From: Nocardioides luti
GTDB taxonomy: Bacteria; Actinomycetota; Actinomycetes; Propionibacteriales; Nocardioidaceae
Direction: 5' to 3'
Assembly (NCBI RefSeq): GCF_014212315.1
Contig: NZ_JACKXE010000001.1
Coordinates: forward strand, 682,001 to 746,000
DNA: 64,000 nucleotides
The translations under genes were made by a program, and so were the position numbers. Numbering within the stretch: position 1 is the first letter of the stretch; every line of letters starts with the position of its first letter. Shown here in pieces: positions 1 through 9,430 of the stretch. The notes beneath the pieces were generated by a model, which saw only the letters and a program-made list of their open reading frames with translations, was not told the DNA's origin and made no database searches.

Positions 1-786
1 CTGGGTGACGGCGGAGAGGTGGTAGGGCAGCCGAACGACGCGGATCGCGTCGCAGATCTCGGGCGACGCGGCGAGGTAGCCCAGCCGGGCGCCGGCCAGC
101 GCGAACGCCTTGCTCATCGTCCGGCTCACCACGAGGTTGCGGTGCTGCGGGAGCAGCTCGAGCGCGCTGGGGGTGCCGGTGCGGCGGAACTCGCCGTACG
201 CCTCGTCGACCACGAGCACGCCCTCGTCGCCGACCGCCTCGCACAGGGCGCTGACCGCCTCGGGCGGCAGCGCGGTGCCGGTCGGGTTGTTCGGCGACGG
301 CAGCAGCACCACGCTCGGGCGCCGCTCCTCGACCAGCGCCCGCGCGGCGTCGAGGTCCAGCGAGAAGTCGTCCTCGCGCCGGCCCTGCACCCAGTCGGTC
401 ATCGTGTCGCGGGCGTACTCGGGATACATGGAGTACGTCGGCGCGAAGCTGAGCGCGCAGCGACCCGGGCCCCCGAAGGCCTGCAGCAGCTGCAGCATGA
501 CCTCGTTGGAGCCGTTCGCCGCCCACACCTGCGCGGGCGAGATGCCGTGCGGGGTGTCGCGGGAGAGGTACGCCGCCAGCGCGGACCTCAGCTCGGTGAA
601 CTCGCGGTCCGGGTAGCGGTTGAGCACGCCGGCCGCCTCGGCGACCGCGGTCGCGATGTCCGCGACGACGGCCGGCGAGGGACCGTAGGGGTTCTCGTTG
701 ACGTTGAGCTGGACGGGCACGTCGAGCTGCGGGGCGCCGTAAGGCTGCAGGCCGCGCAGCTCCTCGCGCAGAGGAGGGAAGTCCAT
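1..786 (-). CDS. hisC: Histidinol-phosphate aminotransferase, 3' end cut by window edge
   Basis: PLP-dependent aminotransferase of histidine biosynthesis (imidazole-acetol phosphate to histidinol phosphate). The 262 codons in the window begin ATG with MDFPPLREELRGLQPYG and stay open to base 1, so the C-terminal part is missing. Visible landmarks are the N-terminal substrate region NVNENPYGPSP (about residues 28-38), SPNNPTGT in the middle and the SKAF motif whose Lys (about 225) should form the PLP Schiff base. It lies 8 bases downstream of the hisD stop codon, so the two are almost certainly cotranscribed. Other class I aminotransferases share the fold, but the hisD neighbour fixes the role. 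Confidence 0.95.
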   Translation of the reverse strand, partial: MDFPPLREELRGLQPYGAPQLDVPVQLNVNENPYGPSPAVVADIATAVAEAAGVLNRYPDREFTELRSALAAYLSRDTPHGISPAQVWAANGSNEVMLQLLQAFGGPGRCALSFAPTYSMYPEYARDTMTDWVQGRREDDFSLDLDAARALVEERRPSVVLLPSPNNPTGTALPPEAVSALCEAVGDEGVLVVDEAYGEFRRTGTPSALELLPQHRNLVVSRTMSKAFALAGARLGYLAASPEICDAIRVVRLPYHLSAVTQ

Positions 787-794
787 GCCGCGCC

Positions 795-2105
795 CTAGGA
801 GTCGAACCGGACGCGGATCGCGGCGCCGTGACCGGGCAGGTCCTCGGCCTCGGCGAGCGTGACGACGTGGTCGGCGACCTCGGCGAGGCCCTCGCGGGAG
901 TAGTCGATGACGTGCACCGACTTGGTGAACGCGCGCACCGACAGCCCCGACGAGTGGCAGGCGCAGCCGGCCGAGGGCAGGACGTGGTTCGAGCCCGCGC
1001 AGTAGTCCCCGAGCGAGACCGGCGCGTGCGGGCCGACGAAGACCGCCCCGGCGTTGCGCACCCGGGCGGCCCAGGCTGCGGCGTCCTCGGTGTGGATCTC
1101 GAGGTGCTCGGCGGCGTAGGCGTTGACGACGTCGAGGCCCTGCTCGAGGTCGTCGACCAGGACGATGCCGGACTGCTGGCCGCCGAGCGAGGTGCGGATC
1201 CGCTCGGTGTGCCTGGTCGCGAAGACCTGCTTGTCGAGCTCGACGTCGACCGCGGCGGCGAGCTCCTCCGAGGTCGTGACCAGGACCGAGGCGGCCAGCG
1301 GGTCGTGCTCGGCCTGGCTGATCAGGTCGGCGGCGACGTACGCCGGGTCGGCGGTGTCGTCCGCGAGGATCGCGATCTCCGTCGGGCCGGCCTCGGAGTC
1401 GATGCCGACCTGGCCCTTGAGCAGGCGCTTGGCGGTCACGACGTAGATGTTGCCCGGCCCGGTGACCAGGTCGACGCGGCGGCACGGGCCGACGCCGTAG
1501 GCGAACATCGCGATCGCCTGGGCGCCACCGACGGCGTACACCTCGTCGATGCCGAGCAGCGCGCACGCCGCGAGGATCGTCGGGTGCGGCAGGCCCCCGA
1601 AGTCCCTCTGCGGGGGTGACGCGAGCGCGATCGAGCGCACGCCGGCCGTCTGCGCCGGGACGACGTTCATCAGCACGCTGGAGACCAGCGGCGCGAGGCC
1701 GCCGGGCACGTAGAGGCCGACCCGGTCGACCGGCACCTTGCGGTGGGTCACCCGGGCGCCGGGGCCGAGGTCGGTGACGACGTCGTGCTCCAGCTCGGCC
1801 GCGCAGGTGGCGCGCAGCCGACGGATCGACTCCTCCAGCCCGGCCAGGATGTCGGGGTCGAGCTGCTCGAGCGCCTGCCGGATCGTCTCCGGAGCCACCC
1901 GGATGTCGTCGACGACGCAGCCGTCGAAGCGCTCGGAGAAGTCGCGGATCGCGTCGAGCCCGCGGGTGCGGACCTCCTCGCAGATCGCATGCACCGCCGG
2001 GACCGCCGCCTCGACGTCGAAGTCGGCACGCGGCACGGCTTCGCGGTAGTCGACGGGCGCAGCGGGGTCACCGGCTGCGCCACGGAGGTCGATGCGGCGG
2101 ATCAT
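795..2105 (-). CDS. hisD: Histidinol dehydrogenase
   Basis: NAD-dependent zinc enzyme that oxidises histidinol to histidine, the last two steps of the pathway. The 436-aa length is normal for the family. Diagnostic motifs are GPGNIYV (about 217-222), [13 protein letters not shown], the metal-binding QAEHD (264-268), AAEHLE with a catalytic His near 334, and SNHVLPS near the C-terminus. First gene of a hisD-hisC operon that continues off the left edge. The ATG at 2105 has no Shine-Dalgarno sequence but sits 6 bases after TAGAAT, so the mRNA is probably leaderless. Confidence 0.97.
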   Translation of the reverse strand: MIRRIDLRGAAGDPAAPVDYREAVPRADFDVEAAVPAVHAICEEVRTRGLDAIRDFSERFDGCVVDDIRVAPETIRQALEQLDPDILAGLEESIRRLRATCAAELEHDVVTDLGPGARVTHRKVPVDRVGLYVPGGLAPLVSSVLMNVVPAQTAGVRSIALASPPQRDFGGLPHPTILAACALLGIDEVYAVGGAQAIAMFAYGVGPCRRVDLVTGPGNIYVVTAKRLLKGQVGIDSEAGPTEIAILADDTADPAYVAADLISQAEHDPLAASVLVTTSEELAAAVDVELDKQVFATRHTERIRTSLGGQQSGIVLVDDLEQGLDVVNAYAAEHLEIHTEDAAAWAARVRNAGAVFVGPHAPVSLGDYCAGSNHVLPSAGCACHSSGLSVRAFTKSVHVIDYSREGLAEVADHVVTLAEAEDLPGHGAAIRVRFDS

Positions 2106-2111
2106 GGGCCG

Positions 2112-2117
2112 ATTCTA
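2112..2117 (-). promoter_or_regulatory. -10 element of a leaderless hisD promoter
   Basis: TAGAAT on the minus strand ends 6 bases before the hisD ATG. With the usual 6-8 base distance from -10 to the start site, transcription would begin at or next to the A of the start codon. No clear -35 was found. Confidence 0.55.
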
Positions 2118-2182
2118 CGAGGCGGGCTCCCCCACCGACGACTCGCGATGCGGGCTGGGACGACCCGCGCTGCACGGACGGC

Positions 2183-2188
2183 TACTGT
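2183..2188 (+). promoter_or_regulatory. -10 element of leaderless Lon-N protein promoter
   Basis: TACTGT followed 7 bases later by GTG at 2196. The spacing places the transcription start on the start codon. It also decides the start choice, because the reading frame is open far upstream inside the antisense of hisD. Confidence 0.5.
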
Positions 2189-2195
2189 CAGCCGT

Positions 2196-2861
2196 GTGAG
2201 CGACGCCCTGCCGATGTTCCCGCTGAACGCGGTGCTGTTCCCCGGCGTGAGCGTGCCGCTGACGGTCTTCGAGGACCGCTACCGCGCGCTGGTCCACCAT
2301 CTGCTCCGGGTGAGCAACCCCGAGGAGCGGGTGTTCGGCTCGGTGGGCATCCGCGAGGGCTACGAGGTGGGCGACCACGGCGCGCAGTCGCTGTTCCGGG
2401 TCGGGTGCCGGGTCCAGCTCACCGAGGTCGAGTCGCACCCGGACGGCACCTTCGACATCGTGGCGGTGGGCCTGGAGCGGATCGAGCTCGAGCGCCTCGA
2501 GACGACCGGCACCTTCCCGGTCGGGCACGTGGTCGACCGGCCCGAGGCACCGGCGTACGTCCCGGACGAGGTGCTGGACGCGGCGCGCGCCACCTTCACG
2601 GCGTACCGCATGGCGCTGACCGACATCCGCAGCGACCCCTACACCGGCAGCCTGCCCAAGGACCCGACCTACCTCTCGTGGACGCTGGCCGCGGTGGCAC
2701 CGCTCCCCCTGCAGGAGCGGCAGGCGCTGCTCGAGGCCGAGGACGCGACGACCCGCCTCACGATGGTCACCGACCTGCTCCGCTCCGAGCTCCGCGCGAT
2801 GAACGTCATCCCGTCGCTGCCCGCGACCGAGGTGGCCCGGACCCGCTGGTCCCCCAACTAG
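2196..2861 (+). CDS. Lon N-terminal (substrate-binding) domain protein
   Basis: A 221-aa stand-alone copy of the Lon protease substrate-recognition domain, with no ATPase or protease part. Family signature at the N-terminus: MFPLNAVLFPGVSVPLTVFE, then YRALVHHLL and VGCRVQLTEVE. The C-terminal half is helical. Such single-domain proteins are common in actinobacteria; their role is not established (substrate adaptor or peptide binding is inferred). GTG at 2196 was chosen over upstream in-frame codons because the family motif starts 7 residues later and a -10 hexamer sits just before it. The next gene starts 10 bases after its stop. Confidence 0.9.
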   Translation: MSDALPMFPLNAVLFPGVSVPLTVFEDRYRALVHHLLRVSNPEERVFGSVGIREGYEVGDHGAQSLFRVGCRVQLTEVESHPDGTFDIVAVGLERIELERLETTGTFPVGHVVDRPEAPAYVPDEVLDAARATFTAYRMALTDIRSDPYTGSLPKDPTYLSWTLAAVAPLPLQERQALLEAEDATTRLTMVTDLLRSELRAMNVIPSLPATEVARTRWSPN

Positions 2862-2871
2862 CGCACGCGCG

Positions 2872-3357
2872 ATGGCGAAGAAGTCGGGTGGGGGTACGCC
2901 GGCCACGGTCGCGCTGACCAAGGCCGGGATCGCCTTCACCCTGCACGCCTACGAGCACGACCCCCGCGCCGCGTCGTTCGGCCTCGAGGCGGCCGAGGCG
3001 CTCGGCGTCGCCCCCGAGCGGGTGCTCAAGACCCTCCTGGCCTCGCTCGACGGCCGGCTCGTCGTCGGCATCGTCCCGGTCACCGGCCAGCTGGACCTCA
3101 AGGCCCTGGCTCGCGCGCTCGGCGGCTCGAAGGCGGTGATGGCCGACCAGGCGGCCGCCGAGCGGGCCACGGGGTACGTCGTCGGCGGCATCTCGCCGCT
3201 CGGCCAGAAGCGCCCGCACCCGACCGTGGTCGACAGCAGCGCCCTCGACCACCCGACGGTCTACGTGTCGGGTGGTCGACGCGGCCTGGACCTGGAGATC
3301 GCCCCGGCCGACCTGGTCCGCGCCACCGGGGCGGTCACGGACCGGATCGGCCGGTAG
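2872..3357 (+). CDS. ybaK: YbaK/EbsC-type Cys-tRNA(Pro) deacylase
   Basis: 161-aa aminoacyl-tRNA editing domain protein of the YbaK/EbsC family, which hydrolyses Cys-tRNA(Pro) made in error by prolyl-tRNA synthetase. Motifs: ERVLKTLLASLDGRLVVGIVPV, the LDLKALARALGGSKA segment with conserved Lys residues, and GGISPLGQKR typical of bacterial YbaK. It starts 10 bases after the Lon-N gene and ends 4 bases from the stop of the convergent DUF3352 gene, leaving no room for a terminator. A second, more divergent family member lies at 46190. Confidence 0.93.
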   Translation: MAKKSGGGTPATVALTKAGIAFTLHAYEHDPRAASFGLEAAEALGVAPERVLKTLLASLDGRLVVGIVPVTGQLDLKALARALGGSKAVMADQAAAERATGYVVGGISPLGQKRPHPTVVDSSALDHPTVYVSGGRRGLDLEIAPADLVRATGAVTDRIGR

Positions 3358-3361
3358 CCGC

Positions 3362-5131
3362 TCAGTTCGTCGTGATCCGCACCAGGGCGTGGGCGGCGTC
3401 GTCCTCGAGCCACGAGCTGATGCCGAAGCCGGAGAGCGGCTCGAGGTTGTCGGCCACCTCCTGGTCGTCGCCGACCAGGTTGACCAGCCAGCCGTCCCCG
3501 GCGTCGAAGTTGACGAAGAGGATGGCGCTGGCCCGGTCGGCGTCCGGCACGACGTCCTGGAAGACCTCGGAGTCCCCGAGCCCGCCGTCCGCGAGGACCT
3601 TGGCGCGGTAGTCGGCGTTCGGGCCGATGGCCGCGACGTCACCGTCCGCGTCGAGGTCGAGCGTGCCCTGCTCGTCGGCGCCCAGCTGCGGCCGCACCTT
3701 GTCGAGGACGTCGTCGATGGCGGCCGGGTCACCCTTGACCTTCGCGGCGATCGGCAGCTCGGAGAGCCCGCTGCCGTTGGCGAACGCCTCGGGGTCGAAG
3801 TCGCTGCTGATCCCGACCGCGAACGACTCCCCCGCCAGGGTCTCGGCGTCGTCGGGCAGGTCGAGCCCCGACTGCTCCGAGAGCTGGGCGAGCAGCTCGT
3901 CGGCACTGGTCTCGCCCCCGGAGTAGGAGGCGACCTGGTCCAGCGCCTCGCCGAACCAGCCGTCCTGGAGCCCGACGCCCAGGGCCGCCGCGGTGTCCTC
4001 CGGCAGCGTGGCCAGGACGTCGTCGCCCTGGTCGCTGGCGTAGAGGCCGGTCTGCTGGAAGCCGGGGTCGCCGGCCACCTCGAGCTCGAGCGCGCCGTCG
4101 GCGAACCGGATGGTGGCTGCCGCGCCCTTGAAGTCCTTGAGCGCGTCGGTCACCTGGCTGGGCGCGGCGGTGGAGGAGCCGGTGTCGTCGCAGGCCGTCT
4201 CGCCGTCGGCCGAGGCCGCGCACGACGACATGGAGGAGGCGCCGGTGAGCATGCCCAAGCCACCGAGGTTCTCGGCGAGGAACGCGCCCGCCGCGGGGGC
4301 GGCGTACATGTTGACGATGCCGGCGTCGCCGACCTCGTCGGTCCACTTCCGGTAGTCCTCGTCGTCGGCGAGGGAGGCGTCGGCCGCGTCGTCGGCGACG
4401 CCCTGCGCGATCTCCTCGGTCTCGGCGACCACGGCCCAGTCACCCTCGATGGCCCAGCCGCCGGTACCGGTGCCCGCGGAGTCCGAGGAACCGCCCACGC
4501 TGTCGTCGCCGCCGCCGGCGCAGGCCTGGATCTTCTTCAGGCCGGCGTCGGCCTGGTCGGCGTCCTTGACCTGCACCACGAAGACGGGGACCGGCTGCTC
4601 CTGGCCGGTGTCGACGGCGGCGACCGCCGCGCGGTCGCCCAGCCACGGCTCGATGTCGTCGGCGTAGTCGAGGTCGGGGCAGGCGTCGCCCTCCTGCACC
4701 TGCTCGAAGATCTTCTCGCGGAGGTCGTCCTCGGTGTCGAGGCCGATCTGGTCCTTGAACGCGGGGAACTTGCGCAGCGTCCGGATCGCCTCGATCTTCT
4801 GCCCGCCGCTGGGGTCCAGGTCGACGCTGACGTAGCCCAGGGTCGTGTCGGGCAGCGCCTCGGCGGGCTGTGGCCCGGAGCCGAAGAAGGAGGTCGCGGC
4901 CCAGATGCCGCCGCCGACCAGCGCCAGCCCCACGAGCGCGCCACCACCGATCAGGGCCTTGCGGCCACCGCCGCCGGTGCGGGGCTCGGCGCCCGGCTGC
5001 CAGGGGGCGCCACCACCCTGGGTGAGGTACTCGGGCTGGCCCGGGCCGGTGGGCGGCGGGCCGGTGGGACCGGGACCGACGGGCCCGGAGCCCGTGGGTC
5101 CGGAGCCGGTGGGCGGCGTGGTGCTGGACAT
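3362..5131 (-). CDS. DUF3352 membrane-anchored protein
   Basis: 589-aa protein. The first 60 or so residues are a disordered Gly/Pro/Thr stretch (repeated PTGSGPTG-like units), followed by one transmembrane helix at about 65-90 (ALIGGGALVGLALVGGGIW). The remaining roughly 480 residues are extracytoplasmic, with several Cys and many acidic residues, and resemble DUF3352 proteins of actinobacteria. Function unknown; the topology (short disordered cytoplasmic tail, single helix, large exported domain) is what the sequence shows. The ATG at 5131 is preceded by a GGGGG Shine-Dalgarno-like run, and a TAGGCT hexamer at 5190-5195 could be its -10. Upstream in-frame codons were rejected. Confidence 0.85.
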   Translation of the reverse strand: MSSTTPPTGSGPTGSGPVGPGPTGPPPTGPGQPEYLTQGGGAPWQPGAEPRTGGGGRKALIGGGALVGLALVGGGIWAATSFFGSGPQPAEALPDTTLGYVSVDLDPSGGQKIEAIRTLRKFPAFKDQIGLDTEDDLREKIFEQVQEGDACPDLDYADDIEPWLGDRAAVAAVDTGQEQPVPVFVVQVKDADQADAGLKKIQACAGGGDDSVGGSSDSAGTGTGGWAIEGDWAVVAETEEIAQGVADDAADASLADDEDYRKWTDEVGDAGIVNMYAAPAAGAFLAENLGGLGMLTGASSMSSCAASADGETACDDTGSSTAAPSQVTDALKDFKGAAATIRFADGALELEVAGDPGFQQTGLYASDQGDDVLATLPEDTAAALGVGLQDGWFGEALDQVASYSGGETSADELLAQLSEQSGLDLPDDAETLAGESFAVGISSDFDPEAFANGSGLSELPIAAKVKGDPAAIDDVLDKVRPQLGADEQGTLDLDADGDVAAIGPNADYRAKVLADGGLGDSEVFQDVVPDADRASAILFVNFDAGDGWLVNLVGDDQEVADNLEPLSGFGISSWLEDDAAHALVRITTN

Positions 5132-5225
5132 GTGCGGACCCCCTGGTGTGCCGGTGGGGACCCGTCGCCCCACCGAAGTGCAGGCGCTGAGCCTACCCAT
5201 CCGGAGGCCTCGGGAACCTCCTGGT

Positions 5226-5741
5226 TCAGTCCTGGGAGTGGCGCTTCGCGAGCCCGAAGAAGACGACGACCAGACCGACGAGGGCACCCGACGGGAACGC
5301 CGCGAACGGGCTCCGCCCGGTCACGGCGAGCTGGCCCGGCAGCACGGTGCCGTCCTTGGCGGTGGCCGCCAGCGCCTGGGGGTCGCCGGGCCCGAGCGCG
5401 ACGCCGACCCGGAGCATCAGCCACGCGGCCAGCACCGAGCCCCCGATCACGCAGGCCAGCGTCACCAGCTCGGACCGGTCGAGCAGCACCGCGACGGCCG
5501 CGCCGACCAGGAGCCCGGCCACCACGGCGACCAGGACGTAGACGCCGGTGCCGGAGAACGCGTCGCGCAGCCCCTGCTCGTCCTGGAGCCAGCGGTGCTT
5601 GACGACCGTGCCGCTCGGCGGCGTCCAGAGCTTCTCCCACACCACGCCGGCGAGGGCCCCGGTCACGGCGAAGGCGACGAGGGCCAGGACCGCCTGGCGC
5701 ACGAGCGGGAGCACGCCCCCGCGGGTCAGCTGGTCAGACAT
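5226..5741 (-). CDS. Small four-helix membrane protein, DUF2567-like
   Basis: 171-aa integral membrane protein with four predicted helices (about 12-33, 65-90, 95-115 and a last one near 150-168). The loop after the first helix contains VWEKLWTPPSG. The arrangement resembles actinobacterial DUF2567 proteins; no function is known and I assign none. The ATG at 5741 overlaps the end of dnaE by 16 bases, so it is translationally coupled to the polymerase gene. Confidence 0.82.
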   Translation of the reverse strand: MSDQLTRGGVLPLVRQAVLALVAFAVTGALAGVVWEKLWTPPSGTVVKHRWLQDEQGLRDAFSGTGVYVLVAVVAGLLVGAAVAVLLDRSELVTLACVIGGSVLAAWLMLRVGVALGPGDPQALAATAKDGTVLPGQLAVTGRSPFAAFPSGALVGLVVVFFGLAKRHSQD

Positions 5742-8700
5742 CCGGGCCCGAGCAGCTGCTTGAGGTCGGCGAAGAGCGCCGGGCTGGGTGTGACGCGCAG
5801 CCGGTCGTCGAGCTTCATCACGGTCGTGGCGTGCCGGGTCAGCAGCCGCAGCTGGACCTCGGTCATGCCGGGGTGGGTGCCCAGCACGTCGCGCAGCTGC
5901 TCGACGACCGGGCCGGTGCACCGCGTCGACGGCAGGCTGATCACGACCGGCCCGGACGGGCCCTCCGACAGGTCGGGGACCGAGACCTCCTGGCCGTGGA
6001 TCTCGGGCTGGTCCTTGCTCTTGGAGAGCCGGCCCTTGACGGTGAGGATCGCGTCCTCGACCAGGTGGGTGCTGGCCAGCTGGTAGGAGCTGGGGAAGAG
6101 CAGCACGTCGATCGCGCCGTCGAGGTCCTCGAGCGTGATCATCGCCCAGGCGTCGCCGCGCTTGGTGATCTTGCGCTGCACCGAGGTGACCAGCCCGCTG
6201 ATCGTGATCGGCGAGCCGTCCGAGCGCTCCTCGTCCAGCATCAGCTGGCCGATGGTGCAGTCGGTGCCGTTGGAGAGCACGTGCTCGAGGCCCAGCAGCG
6301 GGTGGTCGGAGACGTAGAGCCCGAGCATGTCGCGCTCGTGGCCCAGGAGGGTCATCTTGTCCCACTCGTCGATCTCGGGGATCGTCACCGAGATGCCGAA
6401 GCCGCCACCGGCGTCGTCGTCGAGGCCGCCGAAGAGGGAGTCCTGCCCGATCGCCTCGTTGCGCTTGATGTCGATGTACTGGTCGACGGCGCTCTCGTGG
6501 ATCGCGACCAGCGCGCGCCGCTTGTGCTTCATGTCGTCGAACGCACCGGCCTTCACCAGCGACTCGATGACCCGCTTGTTGCAGACGACCGGCGGGACCT
6601 TCTCCATGAAGTCGTTGAAGTCTAGGTAGCGGCCCTTCTCGGCCCGCGCCGCCACGATCCCGTCGACGACGTTGCCGCCGACGTTGCGGATGGCGGTGAG
6701 CCCGAAGCGGACGTCGTTGCCGACCGGGGTGAAGTTGGACGACGACTCGTTGACGTCGGGCGGGAGCACCTGGATCTTCATCCGGCGGCACTCGTTGAGG
6801 TAGATCGCCGACTTGTCCTTGTCGTCCTTGGTCGAGGTGAGGAGGGCGGCCATGTACTCGGCGGGGTAGTTCGCCTTGAGGTAGGCCGTCCAGTAGGAGA
6901 CCAGGCCGTACGCCGCGGAGTGGGCCTTGTTGAAGGCGTAGTCGGAGAACGGGAGCAGGGTGTCCCACAGCGCCTTGATCGCGCCGGCGGAGTAGCCGCG
7001 CTCGGACATCCCCGCGGAGAAGCCGGCGAACTGCTTGTCCAGCTCCTCCTTCTTCTTCTTGCCCATCGCGCGCCGCAGGATGTCCGCCTGGCCCAGCGTG
7101 TAGCCGGCGAGCTTCTGGGCGATCGCCATCACCTGCTCCTGGTAGACGATCAGCCCGTAGGTCTCGCCGAGCACGTCCTCGAGGGCCTCGGCCAGCTCCG
7201 GGTGCAGCGCCTCCACCGGCTCGCGGCCGGTCTTGCGGCGGGCGTACTTGTTGTGGGAGTCGGCGCCCATCGGGCCGGGGCGGTAGAGCGCGCCCACGGC
7301 GGAGATGTCCTCGAAGGTGTCGGGCCGCATCGAGCGCAGCAGCGCCCGCATCGGGCCGCCGTCGAGCTGGAAGACGCCGAGCGTGTCGCCGCGCTGGAGC
7401 AGCTTGTACGTCGCCTCGTCGGTGAGCGGGAGGTCCTCGAGGACGACGTCCTCGCCGCGGTTGGCCTTGATGTTCTTGACCGCGTCGTCGAGGACCGTGA
7501 GGTTGCGCAGCCCCAGGAAGTCCATCTTGATCAGCCCGAGGGCCTCGCAGGTCGGGTAGTCGAACTGCGTGATCATCACGCCGTCGGCCGGGCGCTTGAG
7601 CATCGGGATGATGTCGAGCAGCGGCTCGCTGGACATGATCACGCCGGCGGCGTGCACGCCCCACTGGCGCTTGAGCCCCTCGATGCCGATGGCGGTGTCG
7701 ACGACGCGCTGGACGTCGTTGTCGCCGTCGTACAGCGCGCGGAACTCGCCGCCCTCGCCGAAGCGCTTGTGCGCCGGGTCGAAGATCTCCTTGAGCGGGA
7801 CGTCCTTGCCCATCACCGAGGCCGGCATCGCCTTGGTGATCCGGTCCCCCATCGCGAAGGGGTAGCCGAGGATCCGCGAGGAGTCCTTGACCGCCTGCTT
7901 GGCCTTGATGGTGCCGTAGGTGACGATCATCGAGACCCGGTCGTCGCCGTACTTCTCGGTGACGTAGCGGATCACCTCGCCGCGACGGCGCTCGTCGAAG
8001 TCGATGTCGAAGTCGGGCATCGAGACGCGGTCGGGGTTGAGGAACCGCTCGAAGATCAGGCCGTGGACCAGCGGGTCCAGGTCGGTGATCCGCATCGCGT
8101 AGGCGACCATCGAGCCCGCACCGGAGCCGCGGCCCGGGCCGACCCGGATGCCGTTGTCCTTGGCCCAGTTGATGAAGTCGGCGACGACGAGGAAGTAGCC
8201 CGGGAAGCCCATCTGGGTGATGACGCCGACCTCGAAGTCGGCCTGCTTGCGGACGGCGTCGGGGATGCCGTTGGGGTAGCGGAAGCGCAGCCCCTTCTCG
8301 ACCTCCTTGACCAGCCAGGAGTCCTCGTTCTCGCCGGGCGGGCAGGGGAAGCGCGGCATGAAGGTGCCGTTGCCCTCGGTGAACGAGACGTCGCAGCGCT
8401 CGGCGATCAGGAGGGTGTTGTCGCAGGCCTCGGGGTGGTCGCGCCACAGGTCGCGCATCTCGGCCGCGGACTTGAGGTAGTAGCCGTCGCCGTTGAACGC
8501 GAACCGCTGGCCGGGGCCGTCGCCGGCGGGGATGTCCATGGTGCTGCCGGAGTTGATGCAGAGCAGGTGCTCCTGCGACTTCGCGTCCGCCTGGTCGACG
8601 TAGTGGGAGTCGTTGGTCGCGAGCAGCGGGATCTGCAGGTCCTTCGCGAGCCGCAGCAGCCCGTCGCGCACCCGGGTCTCGATGTCGAGGCCGTGGTCCA

Positions 8701-9268
8701 TCAGCTCGAGGAAGTAGTTCTCCCGGCCGAGGATGTCCTGGAAGTCGGACGCGACCTGGCGGGCGGCGTCGTACTGCCCGTGACGCAGGTGCACCTGCAC
8801 CTCGCCGGAGGGGCAGCCGGTGGTGCCGATGATCCCGCGGCTGTGCTGCGCGAGCAGCTCGCGGTCCATGCGGGGGTGCTTGAAGAAGCCGTCGCGCCAG
8901 GCGCCCGTGGAGAGCCGGAAGAGGTTGTGCATCCCCTCGGTCGACTCCGACAGGAGCGTCATGTGGGTGTAGGCGCCGCGGTTCGAGACGTCGTCGGGAC
9001 CGCCGCCGTAGAAGTTGACGCCCTTGCGCTCGAAGCGCGAGATGTTGGGGGCGAAGTACGCCTCGATGCCGATGATCGGCTTGACCCCGGCCTGCTTGGC
9101 CTTGCGGTAGAACTCGTAGGCCCCGAACACGTTGCCGTGGTCGGTCATCGCCACGGCCGGCATGCCGAGCTCCGCGGCCCGCTCCGTCAACGCCCCGAGC
9201 CGAGCCGCCCCGTCGAGCATGGAGTACTCGGTGTGCACGTGGAGGTGGACGAAGGAGTCGGTGGCCAT
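5726..9268 (-). CDS. dnaE: DNA polymerase III alpha subunit (replicative)
   Basis: 1,180-aa replicative polymerase, close to mycobacterial DnaE1 in length. The PHP domain opens with SFVHLHVHTEYSMLDGA (about 5-20) and AMTDHGN; the polymerase catalytic aspartates sit in PDFDIDFDE (about 411-419). Palm, fingers, HhH, an OB fold (ITISGLVTSVQRK) and a C-terminal tau-binding region follow. The start is ambiguous: ATG 9268 matches the family N-terminus but has a poor ribosome site. GTG 9328 would add 20 residues and is preceded by AGGACAGG; a TAGGCT hexamer at 9366-9371 could serve either. I keep 9268. A second, error-prone dnaE lies at 39347. Confidence 0.96.
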   Translation of the reverse strand: MATDSFVHLHVHTEYSMLDGAARLGALTERAAELGMPAVAMTDHGNVFGAYEFYRKAKQAGVKPIIGIEAYFAPNISRFERKGVNFYGGGPDDVSNRGAYTHMTLLSESTEGMHNLFRLSTGAWRDGFFKHPRMDRELLAQHSRGIIGTTGCPSGEVQVHLRHGQYDAARQVASDFQDILGRENYFLELMDHGLDIETRVRDGLLRLAKDLQIPLLATNDSHYVDQADAKSQEHLLCINSGSTMDIPAGDGPGQRFAFNGDGYYLKSAAEMRDLWRDHPEACDNTLLIAERCDVSFTEGNGTFMPRFPCPPGENEDSWLVKEVEKGLRFRYPNGIPDAVRKQADFEVGVITQMGFPGYFLVVADFINWAKDNGIRVGPGRGSGAGSMVAYAMRITDLDPLVHGLIFERFLNPDRVSMPDFDIDFDERRRGEVIRYVTEKYGDDRVSMIVTYGTIKAKQAVKDSSRILGYPFAMGDRITKAMPASVMGKDVPLKEIFDPAHKRFGEGGEFRALYDGDNDVQRVVDTAIGIEGLKRQWGVHAAGVIMSSEPLLDIIPMLKRPADGVMITQFDYPTCEALGLIKMDFLGLRNLTVLDDAVKNIKANRGEDVVLEDLPLTDEATYKLLQRGDTLGVFQLDGGPMRALLRSMRPDTFEDISAVGALYRPGPMGADSHNKYARRKTGREPVEALHPELAEALEDVLGETYGLIVYQEQVMAIAQKLAGYTLGQADILRRAMGKKKKEELDKQFAGFSAGMSERGYSAGAIKALWDTLLPFSDYAFNKAHSAAYGLVSYWTAYLKANYPAEYMAALLTSTKDDKDKSAIYLNECRRMKIQVLPPDVNESSSNFTPVGNDVRFGLTAIRNVGGNVVDGIVAARAEKGRYLDFNDFMEKVPPVVCNKRVIESLVKAGAFDDMKHKRRALVAIHESAVDQYIDIKRNEAIGQDSLFGGLDDDAGGGFGISVTIPEIDEWDKMTLLGHERDMLGLYVSDHPLLGLEHVLSNGTDCTIGQLMLDEERSDGSPITISGLVTSVQRKITKRGDAWAMITLEDLDGAIDVLLFPSSYQLASTHLVEDAILTVKGRLSKSKDQPEIHGQEVSVPDLSEGPSGPVVISLPSTRCTGPVVEQLRDVLGTHPGMTEVQLRLLTRHATTVMKLDDRLRVTPSPALFADLKQLLGPGCLTS

Positions 9269-9430
9269 GGTTCGCAGGTGCTCCAGGAGGTGGGTGCGGG
9301 CGTGCAGGGAACCGAGGACGCGTGCCACTGGCCCTGTCCTGCGTCGATCCTGGGGGAAGAACGCCAGCCTACGCGACCTCGTGGGACCACGGTGGCAGGG
9401 CGCACCGACAGTCCGGGCGGTCGGCGCGGA